From Tigriopus japonicus (taxonomy: Eukaryota > Arthropoda > Copepoda > Harpacticoida > Harpacticidae), in assembly GCA_010645155.1 (NCBI GenBank), contig CM021317.1, forward strand, positions 13,561,645 to 13,625,644: a DNA stretch of 64,000 nt, read 5' to 3'. Numbering within the stretch: position 1 is the first letter of the stretch; every line of letters starts with the position of its first letter. The notes under the pieces were generated by a model, which ran no database searches, was not told the DNA's origin, and worked only from the letters and a program-made list of their open reading frames with translations. Made by a program: the position numbers and the translations under genes. Shown here piece by piece: positions 10,681 through 22,300 of this stretch.

Positions 10681-10958
10681 GTTCAAGTATTTCAGATATC
10701 CTGGTGAACCATGTCAAGCCTGAGCTCTGTGACAAATGTTTTGCCGGCTGCCAAGTTTGAAAACACTGACCGGACCGACACAGGCCCACATATGTGTCTA
10801 ATCTAGTCAAGGTTCCCCATGAAAACAAACCGTACGGTTTTTGGGGATCCTAAGGATCTCACTATCTTATTTCCAATGACGTGTTTTATCTTATTTTACT
10901 TATTTATCACTTACAAAGCTATTATGAGTCCCTGAAATAAATCTATCTATCTATCTAA
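10681..10958 (+). mobile_element. LINE 3' UTR with (TCTA)n tail
   Basis: Follows the reverse-transcriptase frame directly and ends in AATAAATCTATCTATCTATC, a short tandem tail instead of poly(A), as in several non-LTR clades. A similar ATCTATCTATCC occurs just before the fragment at 9942-9953. This tail differs from the LINE family that ends in the GGAAT hairpin, so at least two LINE lineages are present. Confidence 0.55.
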
Positions 10959-13900
10959 GTCATTTCATTTTTGAGGTATTGCTGCAAAAATAGTGACTTA
11001 GATCTTAGACTCTATTTCTTTTCATGTTTTGAATCTATTTGAGTTCTTCTACGATGATATTGTGTTTAATATTCAAAAAACCATGTTGTGCAATCAAAAG
11101 ATTTTACTGAAACACTGCATATTGTACATTTTGCTCTTGGATTGAAGCTCAAAATAGCTCCTAAATGGGTAATAAGAACCTTACGGCGATTCATGGTAGT
11201 ATTTAAATTCCAGTTTCACTTTCAGTGAAGAGCCCTTTCGGACCATCACTAATTCAAACCAAGCTCTACACTCCATTGAAACCATTGAGTTCTGGTAATA
11301 CTAGATTGGGTGTGAGCCTAAAAATGTGTCTCTGGTCACCAACTGCTGAGCGGACAAAAGTGTAGGAACGTTTGCCTATGTCACTAGGTGACCATGCCTT
11401 GGATTTGAATACTACAAGTAGGAACATTTTTGCCAATACATTGAATAAATCAGTGGTAAGAAGAATACGAATTTAAGCTTTTGCATTATGTTGGGTTAAT
11501 CCAATACATTTATGGACAAAAAATAACTTGTGGCTTCAAGTACTAGTTTAAAAAAGTTGGTCTTGATTTGCATGTTTGGTCACACTAACTGTCCGCTCAA
11601 CAGTTGTGCTGGCGACATTTTCCTCAGAAATTCAATGGATTCCGACCCGCTTGCCAAATCAGCCTGACTAAAGCTTGTACGCTATCTAGTGATTAATAAA
11701 TGATCTAAGATTGAAACTATGAAGCTGGCCAAATTCTGGAATGGATAGGGCAGATCAAGAAGCGCTAAATTTCTGGAGTGGGAGGCTAACGACGAGAGTT
11801 ATGATTTGCCGCAAGATGAATTCGCTCTTCTGCAAACCAGACCTCACTTGAATTGAATAAATTAAGTATTTCAATTTTCAACTTAATCCAATCCAAGAGT
11901 GAAAAGTTATGCCTTCTCAAACTAAGGAAGTGAAGACAGTATTGAAAGGTTGAGTTCGCCTTTTTGTGATAAAACTTGATCTTAACAGGAAAAAGTTCGC
12001 TCATTCATTTTCAGTAGAACTTGCACTGACCATTGAGAGAACATAATTTTTGACTCAGATGGTCGATCAAGCTGAAAATTGAAATACATACCCAAATCAA
12101 CACTTGGCAATTAGCAAAAAGGAATCGATTAATTCTTACTGAAACCAATAAGGTTTCTTAGTCTCCCAGTCTAGAGACATTAAGTGGTTCTTGGGCATGA
12201 TCAACATCTTCAATTGAGTGCTAAATAATTGTCTTATTTCAAGGCATGCTATGTACTTAATGTATATTTCTCGTATAAATAAAACATACGTAATAATGGG
12301 CTCCGGAATGGCAAAAAAGAGAAACACTCTGGACTTTGAAAGGTAACGAAGTACTTTTTTAAATTTAGGTCGTTTCAAAGAACGATTTACAAATTTTGTT
12401 TCGTCAGTTTATTATGAATATTCGCGTATCTCCTTTATAAAAAAATACTAGATGTTAATGGCTTTTCCTTTGCGTCCAAACAACTTTTGGCTTACGGCAA
12501 CGAATTATGTTCGAGTGAGCTAACCATTTACCTTTCAAGAACTGTCTGGTCGCCTATTTTAACGAGGAAAACCTTAAGCCTTTTTTTCACATTGATTGGA
12601 AAGAGAATGTTCCACAACTAACTCGCTTCTGAGATGGTGCCTTAACATTTATAAGGCTAGCCAAGTATGCCTTTACAATGTCTCGTGGAACTCGTGGAAC
12701 AAATCCAACCTTGCTCATTAGGGATGTTTGGCGCCGAAACTTTTAACTTCGGCACCGATGTCTATTCTGACGTTGATACTAAACACATAACTAGCAATAA
12801 AATTATGACTATACCGGTCGAAATTTTTTAAATGATATTTTAAAAAAATCAGATTTTTGAAAAAAATGCTTAAGGCACGCCCAAATATTTCAAAATATGT
12901 TCAAATTGGAGAGAATGTAGGAGCAATATATTTGGTATTTTTTTCAAAACTTGTCTTGACTATTCCCTTTGAAAATTTGAAAATACTCGAAGGGAATAGT
13001 CTAATACTATTGTATTGTTTCCAAAATGTGGGAGATTTTGTAACGCTAGATCATTAGAAAAAATCAGATATCTCCCTCAAAATTTCTAAGCATTCTGAGC
13101 AATTGTAAACATGCCTGAAATAATTCAACGAAAAACAAGAATTTTCGTTGCAGCTTTGAAGAAAAACGCCAAATATTTAAAATATGCTTAAAACTGCAAA
13201 ATATTTTTTTTTCGTTATAATTTTCGGTTGCTCTAGTTTTGATCAAAAGTTAGTGAAACACGTAACATGTTTCACAAGACACCGTGAATACATGCATGCA
13301 TTTATTTACAAGCTAATTTGTCCATATCCGTTGAACAACAAATGGCAGTGGGAAAACCAGTGTTGCTGAGTTTTATCTCGGTATGTTTTTCAAGTTTAGA
13401 GCATAATCAAGCCCAGAAAAGTTCAGCCGAGATCAAGCTCAACAACACCGGTATCCAACCATTGTCAAGCTGGGCTTTATCATATTCAAACATATGAAGT
13501 CCTGAAATAGCTTAATTGGGTGGAAAAAGATGAAGTTGAATGAAGACAGTGTCGTCATTGGGACTCGGATGAAATTGCTAAATTGTTGTGGAGCAAAAAT
13601 CCCACTCGTTTCACAACGTTGAAGTCAGCTGATGGTTGACGAGAGAGATCTTCAGCTGACCATACTCCTTGAAATGTCTGGAATTTCCGCTCCATAGCCA
13701 GAGTCTCCATATCAAAATTTTGTTATTTTCAAAAATTTACAGACAAATTCCACCAATGTATGTCAAACATGACTACAGGTCCTTGAAAATAGATATCTTG
13801 TTGGCAAAGATGGGGTACTTGTGCTTCTGTAGACTTAAATGTAATATCTTTTCTGTACCTTTTTTGCTAAAGAAAAAATATTTTTCAAAAAATAGGCTTT

Positions 13901-14175
13901 TGCAATCTTTGCAATTGCCATTTTATATTTCAAACAATGCCATATCGAGCAAGAATTGTTTTTCCTGAATTTCTATTCCAGGGAGACATAATGTTAGTAA
14001 AAAGATTAATATTTACATCAAAATATCTATTTCAAGGAGCTTGTATCAACATCGAAACCCGGAAAAGGTGTCGACACCGACTTTCTTCCAACTCTACGTC
14101 AGGTTATTTGCTCTGTTTCCTGGTTACTCTTTTCTTTTGCACAATATTTTCCGTATTTAGTCAGTTTTCAAAATA
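10959..14175. other. Intergenic apart from the MITE at 11321-11621
   Basis: No host exon supported. An isolated CCCTTTCGGACCATCACTAA (11231-11250) is an end of the CCGAAA hAT-like MITE. AT-rich stretches at 12800-13200 and 13850-13950 contain repeated AAAATATTT blocks. The longest open frames match nothing I know. Confidence 0.35.
11321..11621. mobile_element. MITE with GAGCGGACA termini, copy 1
   Basis: The left end AAAATGTGTCTCTGGTCACC, followed by AACTGCTGAGCGGACA, is matched in inverse by TGTCCGCTCAACAGTTGTG and GGCGACATTTT at the right. It has no coding capacity. The copy at 55509-55922 has the same ends in the opposite orientation and shares the centre (CAATACATTGAATAA, TTATGTTGGGTTAA). 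Similarity between the two loci continues outside the right end to about 11720, so the MITE sits within a larger repeat. Confidence 0.6.
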
Positions 14176-14333
14176 CAGTCAACTTCGGAAATAAGGGACC
14201 CGGATATAAGGGATTTTCGCTTATAAGGGACTGTTTTGGAAGGTCCGGATGATCGATTTCCATGCAATTTCGGTCGGATGTAAGGGACGAATTTCGGTGG
14301 TCCCGCCGGGTCCCTTATATCCGAAGTTGACTA
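14176..14333. mobile_element. pogo/Tigger-like MITE
   Basis: A 158-bp element flanked by TA dinucleotides (14174-14175 and 14334-14335). It has near-perfect terminal inverted repeats of about 28 bp: CAGTCAACTTCGGAAATAAG...GGACCCGG at the left and CCGGGTCCCTTATATCCGAA...GTTGACT at the right. Ends of the type CAGTCAAC with TA duplication are typical of pogo/Tigger DNA transposons. Internal ATAAGGGA motifs recur four times. No coding capacity. Confidence 0.75.
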
Positions 14334-15674
14334 TAAAAGATTATGGTGGTAATAGTTCTTGCACCCCTTGGCTGTTTTGCTTAAAGAAGAAAATGTACTC
14401 TTAGATTTTGAAAATAATCAGGTTTCCGATTAAAGTCCAAATTTACATTTTTACTTACATTTAACTTGAAAAATAATTTCTCTCTGCCTCTTCTAATATT
14501 ACTTGATGTTCTTACTGTACTGTAAATATTCCGAGTGTGACCGCCCCCTCCAAAAACTTTTTTTCACTTTCTCAAGATCAGAATTTCGTTAATAAGCAGG
14601 AATTTTTTCTTTGGCTAGACTCGAGCTTATAACAAAAGAGTACAGTCATAAAGTGCGCCATCAAGTGAATTTCATGCGACAATAGCTCAAAGTTCCCATG
14701 ATACACATATTTTTGAAGATTACTACGGTCATTCATCAGTTTTGGACAAACTAAAGTGCCTAAAATGTTAGCTCTAGTACGGAATTCCATGTAGAACTGG
14801 AGTGGTTTCTGATAAATTTTGGCATAGATCATGACTGAATTATCAAAATGTATGAATATCTGTAGTCAGATTACCATGCCAATTTGAAAGGAATTTTACC
14901 AATAATTTCAACCAAAAACCCCTACAGGTCCATTAACAATACTCAGTCAACATTTGAGATAAAAAGATTGTAGCATCAATTCCGTGAGTCGTCCAAGTTC
15001 GAAATAAATTTTGAGAAACTATCACAACATTGCGAAAATTGCAATAGTAGTCATGAATTCGGATGGCTACCATATAGACAAATTTGCGGCTGAACTTTGC
15101 ACGCGTTGTCCATCGAGAATTCTTGACAAAACATTAAGAAGAGGAAATTTCATGGAGCCCTTTCCTGATGTTGTTCGTTGACCATGGAAATAAGGAAATA
15201 AGGAGGATTAGTTACACGAGTAGAACACTTATTTGCTTGAGAATGGTGCTCGGTGCAACTTGGGAAATGTACCTCTTAATTGCAATTTTCGACGATTAAA
15301 ATCAGCAAGGCCGATTGAAACTCCATAAGTGTCGGCCATTTGTGGACAGCTTCGACAGTAGCTTTTATGAGATGCTTATTTGTCAAATGACTATTTCTTC
15401 ATCAGCTTCGACCATCGAAAGAGCAATAACTTGGTAATTGCCTCCCATCATTGACAATTTGGTAAGTGGCAAATATTTTAACGCGAATTTCTCCAACTAG
15501 GGTGTCGTTGAATGTTTCCTTGGTAGATTTGTTCTGCTGGCATGGAAGTGCCTAGATTCCCAACCTGGAAGCGTCATCTGCCGTTTACTACCGCCATCTA
15601 GTGATGTTTACCTTGAATTTCGGTACCGAGATGAACTTTGTCGTTTTGAGCCAAGTGTGCTTGTTTGTGCATGT

Positions 15675-15780
15675 GTGCAATAGTATGAACGTTACATGGA
15701 TTGAAAATCCACGTACATAGAAGCCGCCGTACATAAACAAATCCAAGTGGACGGCAAAGTCAATCAGGGTTGCCAAAAAT
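15675..15780 (+). repeat. About 100-bp repeat, inverted partner at 16692-16795
   Basis: Contains GATTGAAAATCCACGTACAT and CAAAGTCAATCAGGGTTGCC. The same sequence, at roughly 85-90% identity by eye, lies inverted at 16692-16795. The pair bracket about 900 bp that includes a LINE end. Confidence 0.6.
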
Positions 15781-16024
15781 GCTAGGCACTTTGCCATTAC
15801 TATTGGCACAATTTTCTATAAATTATTATGTTTGGTATATGTACATGTTTCAAAATTTGAAATGCCAAGGGTGATATTATCTCCTAAAATGTAATATTTT
15901 ATGGAGGTTTTTTATATCCTATTTCAAGTCACTGAAATTCTAATGACTTTAGTAATGAATTTGCCTTACAAAACAAATAAAGTTTTTAGCAAACAACTTT
16001 GAACAAGCCTTGATATTCCTTCCA

Positions 16025-16262
16025 GATTCTTTGCATTTAAGGCAGGATTGTGGACAAATTTTTAAACACTTTTCCCGACCAACTCACTATTCAAGGGTTG
16101 TATAGATCTGCCAACAGTAACTCGTTGGTAGACCAAATATCATATAAACATTAATTGTCGAAATTATAATAATGATTAACTCTCTTCACAGGGAATCCCA
16201 TTCCTTGTAGCAGTATTTAAATATCCGCCCTCCCCCAAAATAATGAAACCATATTTCCATGT
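16025..16262 (+). mobile_element. LINE 3' end (GGAAT-hairpin family)
   Basis: Starts in the C-terminal coding block (CATTTAAGGCAGGATTG, CCAACTCACTATTCAAGGG, corresponding to FKAGL and DQPTIQG) and ends with CAGGGAATCCCATTCCTTGT and an ATCCGCCCTCCCCCAAAA tail. 5'-truncated copy of the family also seen at 39150-39595 and 42678-42850. Confidence 0.65.
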
Positions 16263-16691
16263 TTGAACAATTTTTTTCCTGAATGTATAATAAATCACAA
16301 ACCCACATAGAGATATTTTATTGGCCTTGTGGTCAATACTTGACATACGGTTCTATTCTCACAACCATTTTGGGATTATAAAAACCCCTAAAAAGAGGGG
16401 CACATCATCCTATTTGGCACCTCTAACACACTTCCAAACTGGCAAGACTACCATACCAGGTATATAGCTCCCCATGACATCATAACTCATTTACCATTTG
16501 CAGATACATAATGTTGCCAAGGTCAAGCATGGGCTAGGAGCTGAAATAGGTTTAGTCTTAATCTACCTACAATGAAGATCATGGAGAGAACTTGCGTAAT
16601 TATTCAATGAATAAAACAAAAATATTATTGCAAAATGATTTCTGAAAGAAAAATGTGTTTCTACTAACTGCCATGTGTGTAGCATATTTTA

Positions 16692-16795
16692 GCAACACTG
16701 ATTGACTTTGCCCTTCACTTGGGTTTGTTTATGGACGTCGGCTCCCATGTACGTGGATTTTCAATCCATCTAACGTTCATAGTGCAATAGCTGTT
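16692..16795 (-). repeat. Inverted partner of the 15675-15780 repeat
   Basis: Read on the minus strand it matches 15675-15780 (GATGGATTGAAAATCCACGT, GGCAAAGTCAATCAGTGTTG). Could be long terminal inverted repeats of a decayed DNA element or two independent insertions. Confidence 0.55.
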
Positions 16796-19334
16796 TTTCG
16801 GTTTCAACTTCAGAGGTGCTCCGCTAGGGTCCCTTGTTGGGCTGGGAGTCTCCCTCACTTGAAGTGTGGCCAAGCCGCCTCTGGCATGGACTGTCCTGGT
16901 TCTGTCCTGATTCACGACATCTGGTAGCAGAATGTGTTGGAGTAAAAGCTAAAAATCAGTATTGACTTGCTAGTAAGTTTTCACGGCTCTCATGCCACCC
17001 CTAGGCCTTGAACTAACCTGACATGAGGTGGAAATTATAGGAGATTGTACTCAGATTTGATGATTGTATTTCAAACCAATAAATTTGGCTGATGAAAATA
17101 AATTTAGAGACGTTATGGTAAGTTTAAGATACAAGCTTTACCCCTACTTTCACTGGTCTTTACGAGCCTAGATGGCAAACGTGGGCATCAAACCCTAAAT
17201 CATTTCTGATTTGATATTTTCATAACTTTTTCAAATTTAGTTTTTGTGTTTCTGGGTTGAACTGGCCTGAACCTTGTCTGATCATCGATTGCATCAATAT
17301 TTTTTAAAGATAAGACAATATTGGTTGGTCTACATATGCAATATTTTGGCTTGATTGCTTGTCAAATATTTCTGTTGCGTCGACACCTGAACAAGACCAA
17401 AAAGAATGACAAACATCATTCACATTCATAAAAGTAAGGAAGCACCAGCAGCCCTAGGTAGTGCCTTGAAATGACTAAAAAGACAAATCTAGTAAAGACA
17501 ACTTATATTTTCATCTAATCCTAAAAAGCCGAAGAGTTGTAAGAACATGAGGTGCAGAGAGACACACAGGGCCCCTTGAATGATGCCATGGTTGGTGACT
17601 TGGGACGTTTACGTACAAAAATAGACATATGAGATTGTAAAATGTAAAAAAAAACACCTGAATATATATGTGATATCCCAGATGAGATGACCAGAGTTAT
17701 TTCAGTGAACAAGAAAGAAATGAAGAATGAATAAACAAACACTGTATATTTTGGTTAAAACAAAAGAGAGGTTGGGTCAAATTGAATTTGTCCTTCTTCA
17801 GGTTCCATCATTGGTGGAATTGGGCACAAAGCCAAACATAGGTGAAGGAATGTTCAGCAAATGATCAATCTGATGACATCAATTGTTTCCTTGGAAACGG
17901 AAGGCAGCTCAAGATATTTTAAAAGTTGGTGAGAGTGATGAAACAACAAAACCTGTATTGCCTCATTGATATTTTCCAATCATGCTGAAAAACAATATGC
18001 TATCTGCAATAGTGAAACTTGCATCTATTTCCTAACAATAAAAGCAATGGTTTGGAGCCAACACAAAAGTCTCAGCTGAAATAGGATTCTGACGCATTTG
18101 AGATTTAAACAATGCGGAAATGGTCACACTAGCTCCATGTAAGCACAGACTTCCCAGAGAGGTGAAACTAGAGCAGGCCGGTTGTAAAATTTCATTGACG
18201 GTAGCAAAGGCCATTTATCATCAGTGACTAGTTGAAACTTGCCCAAACAAACATATTTGTAGAGGACAAAATTTTGAAAAACTTAATGTTTTCAACCTGT
18301 GGCCTCCTCTCTTATATTCAAATATATTAAGATACTCAATGTAAATGAGAATTCAATTTATAGGCGTTGATTTGCACATTTATAGGATTTGGCATTGAAA
18401 ATATGTCTTGCCCCACTTTTATTTGTACTGGTTTTTACCTCTATTTGTATTTGTTTTTGATTTTATCTTTTACTTGTTTGGGCAAGCTTTTTACAAAATA
18501 TTTGGAAATATTTGCCTTTTCACGCAACTTCTCGCCACTTAAGAGCAAACAAGGCAAAAAATGACGATAATGGTCTCTCTATAGACCTCTATGCCTGTAA
18601 GGTGCATGTACCAAAGACAGATCTGCAAATTGTGCAAAGTTTTGTCTGAAATTTAACCAAATATTTGCCTTTTTCACATGTAGACAACTCTTAAGACATA
18701 CATAGTAATTTTTTTGCCTTGAAGGACGGGCTGAATCAAAAGGTACAGAAAATGGTTAATTTCATTGCTTTGTTTTCTTCATCAAAAAAAATCGTAACAA
18801 CGGGAACTATTTCATTTATCTAGTAGTATTTCCATACATTATTTAATATTTTTGTAATTGGATTACTGATAGCATCATTATTACTTGGGTTAGCAATGCC
18901 CACCTTTGGATATTTGACGTAACAAAACATTCCATCTCTTTCAAACTCTCTCTAAAATTTCAATCCCTACATTTAAAGGTACTTAATTTAAAAAAGATAA
19001 CTACTAAATCCTGGAAATACAGCTTTCAACAATCATATTCTCAGCTACGCATCCCTCGATCAAGAGAAATGTTGCAGATGCGTTGGACATATCCGATAGA
19101 TAATCTCTTTCCTCGATTCTAGTCATCGGTGTTTATCTCAGCGTCATACCCATGAAAAAACGTCCCGTACATACCCTGACGCATTTGACGCACCAAAGAC
19201 GCGTCATTTTTGGCGTATTTCACCTCATCCCAAAGAAGTATGTCGTCAGTGCGTTGCTGACTGTCTTGGTGAGACATAAGTCTACTCTGAACATTTTAAA
19301 CTTGTCGGACTTGCGATGGTGCAGTGTTCTTAGG

Positions 19335-22300
19335 ATGGGATCGTGTTATGGGAACTTGGGCCCTTTCAGGGCCATCTTGTTCCTCTTGGAACTGACTTGC
19401 ATCGTGCAATTGAGCTGTGGAACACCGTTTATTGTTCAATCTCTGTCCTCGCGTTATGCCATAATTCTTGGAGGATATGGACCGGGATATCGAGAGCTCA
19501 AAGATGTGGAGGTGGTCAAACACGATCGGATCTGCAAAAATGCCATCAGGTACGATTAAAACTTTTAGAGGTTAGTTGGTTAGTTTTGGTGCGTTGTTAC
19601 GTGAAATGTCATTGTGTGAATGATATGATAGTTTGGCATCGAGTACGCGTTTGAGAGCCTTGAACTTTCAATCAAATGCAAGTTTGGCCAATCAATCCAA
19701 TCATGGAATGGATGGGATGGTGACAAGAAATTGAAAGTTTTTTTTTGCGAGTTTTGGACACTAAAATGTGCAAGACTTTGTCTACTTTCTTCACATTAAG
19801 AAACCGTATTTGATGCCATGAGTACATCTAGTTTTAAGACAAAAAAGGATTGTTTTTACCGGGTGATTCATTAGAAATGGAACAGAAAACCATGGCCGTA
19901 ATTAGAAATGGTTGATCTCACAAAAATGGATGAAGCTCAAAAACATGCGGCAGATAACAGTTCTTAAGATACATATGGTTTTATTCCATTAATGTTGCTC
20001 TGAATTTGAGAAGGGGTAAATTTCGGAAGGTAGAAAAATGTCTGAGTCACAAACGCTCTGTTTTAAAAAATGTCCCTTCACACGAAAATTTGTCGTCGTT
20101 TAAATATTAAACTAGGGTGAACTTGCTTTTTCTAACTCTTTAAGCCAAGAGTGGGGCAAGTCACATCCAATGAAAGTGAAATTCATATAATTTTTTAGTC
20201 ACGAGTTATAGACGACATAATTTGGTGTCCCGTTTCTTTTGAAACACCCTGTATGTTGAAATAAGTGATGGACCAAAAGCGTTTTGGCCAAAATTTTGGT
20301 TTCGGTTTCGGATATGTATATCGAAACCGAAACCAAACATGAATAGGAAAGAATTGAGTTTGACAACAAAATCGATGTTGTTTGCTCCAAAAAGCCACAT
20401 TTTTCCAATGTTTTGAAATATGCAATTTCAAATACACGAACAACATGAATTTGAAAGAAAATAAACATGTACTAAAATATATTTTTGTGGTCTGCTGTTT
20501 TTGGTTCGGGCAAACCCCCTCATTTGCTCGAAACTTTTCTGTCAATTTTGTTTAAATCAAACAAAAAACTGCTTTCGGTTTCGGTAAGCATAACTGAAAC
20601 CGAAACCGAAACCGAATTTCGGTCGAAGGCCCTTTCGGTCCATCACTATTCAAGGGTATTTTTTCTTTCTTTTTGAGAAATCTTTTTGACATAAAGTCCG
20701 CAAGATACAAAAGTAATCAAATATGGTCTGGGCAAATGGGAGAATTGTTTCTGAATTTGGCAATTTTGGCCCTACCTAAAAGGACCGTTATGCACTTTGG
20801 CTAGTATATTTTGTTTGCACCACAGTATGCTAAAAGTATACTTCCAGTGTTGACTTCAGGCATACTTTACACATTGAGACTCAATAATTTGAATTTTTAG
20901 GGTTAGATCATACCAAGTCTTAAAGAGTGATCCTCCTCTATAAGACTTCTTTAAGACTTTAGAGATCCAAGAGAGTCTTATAGAGTTTTGTCAGAGCCGC
21001 AACATCGCCAATCTTTGGAAAATTGAAATGAATTAAAAGAAAAATTGTTCTCGAGGCACAAACCGTCAAATGTCCATTTAAGCTGGTTTGAGGTCCAGAT
21101 CTTGCATTGTCATTTCCCATCTTTTTCCATTTTTTACCTTTGCCTATACCCTACATGCATGTTTTTAAACTGTTTTTGGGTGGTCAAACAACAAAAAACA
21201 GAAGAAAATATCACGACCGCAGGGAGGAGATGTGGCGTCGTGGTTAGCGCAGTTTCCTATAGTGAGAGAGGTCTCAGGTTCGATTCTCCTCCCCGACCTT
21301 TCTTCAAGGAAACTTTTAGACGCTAATTCACAGCCACAGAAGAAGAATCATTCTGATACTGGAGAAGACATTGCCTATCGGAAAAGCTTTAGACAATGTG
21401 ATGGCTGGCTGGCTTCGCTGGCCGGGCAAGGCTCAACCCTCTGACCCTAGCACCAACAATCCAAAAAAAAAAGAATTGAAAATATTCCTTACAAACTGAC
21501 TTTTTTGTTCTCTTTATTATTCATATTAAAAAAAGACATTTTCAACGAAAATTCTTGACATTATTGCGTGTTGGGGGCAACGCTCTACGCGATTATTTTT
21601 CTGGGTCACTATATACTTTTGAGTAATAATAATTTTGCCGACGTTCAAAATTCAGTTATTCTTTTCCGCTGACTGCTTCCCAGAAAGATTAAGGTTATGA
21701 CTAGGGCTCAGAAAAAAATACCTCTTTTTAAATTTGGAGTGGAAACCCCAGAAGTTTCAAAGGGTAAGGTCAGCTGACGAAGTCGCTCTTCAACTGTCAG
21801 CTGAGCAAACACAAAGAAATTCTGGGATATCTGCTCCACAGAAAAAACCCTGGCCCTTGTGATGACAATCTTGGAGCACTTCAAGGCGTTCAATCAAAAC
21901 CATGGAAAGTGATTGAGTCAAAGCCAATGGTTATTCAATGCCAATCGTTTGAATTGAAAGTGCAGATCTAAGTTGACCTATTTGGACTTGCGATGGATTT
22001 TCTTTCCCGCTGTTGCCACTGGACTTGATTTTTGAAAGAAGCGAAAGGCATTCCTAAACAGATACTCCAATATCCTCAAATGCAATCGTTTTAGATGAAG
22101 CTGATTGCCTTAAATTGCATTTCTTTGCTGGCAAAATTGCCAATTGATTCCTAGTTTATTGAATCCATCTTGCATCTCCCATCTTGTGAAACGAATCACG
22201 TGCGAAACTTTCGAATTGTTTAACATTATTTACCTTATTATGAAAAACTTTTTTGAGGCTACCAGAATTTTTCTGCACCCCAAAAAAAACCAACGAAAAA

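Larger units (their letters stand above)
14334..19334. other. Intergenic with repeats, no host gene seen
   Basis: Apart from the inverted repeat pair (15675-15780, 16692-16795) and a LINE end (16025-16262), I see only short, unrecognised open frames. Bases 18990-19330 lead into the kelch gene and should hold its promoter and 5' UTR; no clear TATA box stands out. Confidence 0.35.

Noticed and set aside
19152..19334. Start of the kelch protein at an upstream in-frame ATG
   Set aside because: The extension is basic and unremarkable and would bury the signal peptide at 19335 inside the protein; the downstream ATG explains the leader better.
21230..21295. Possible tRNA gene with A and B boxes
   Set aside because: No acceptor stem or anticodon arm can be folded, and it is the head of a dispersed SINE with a second, 5'-truncated copy at 33722.
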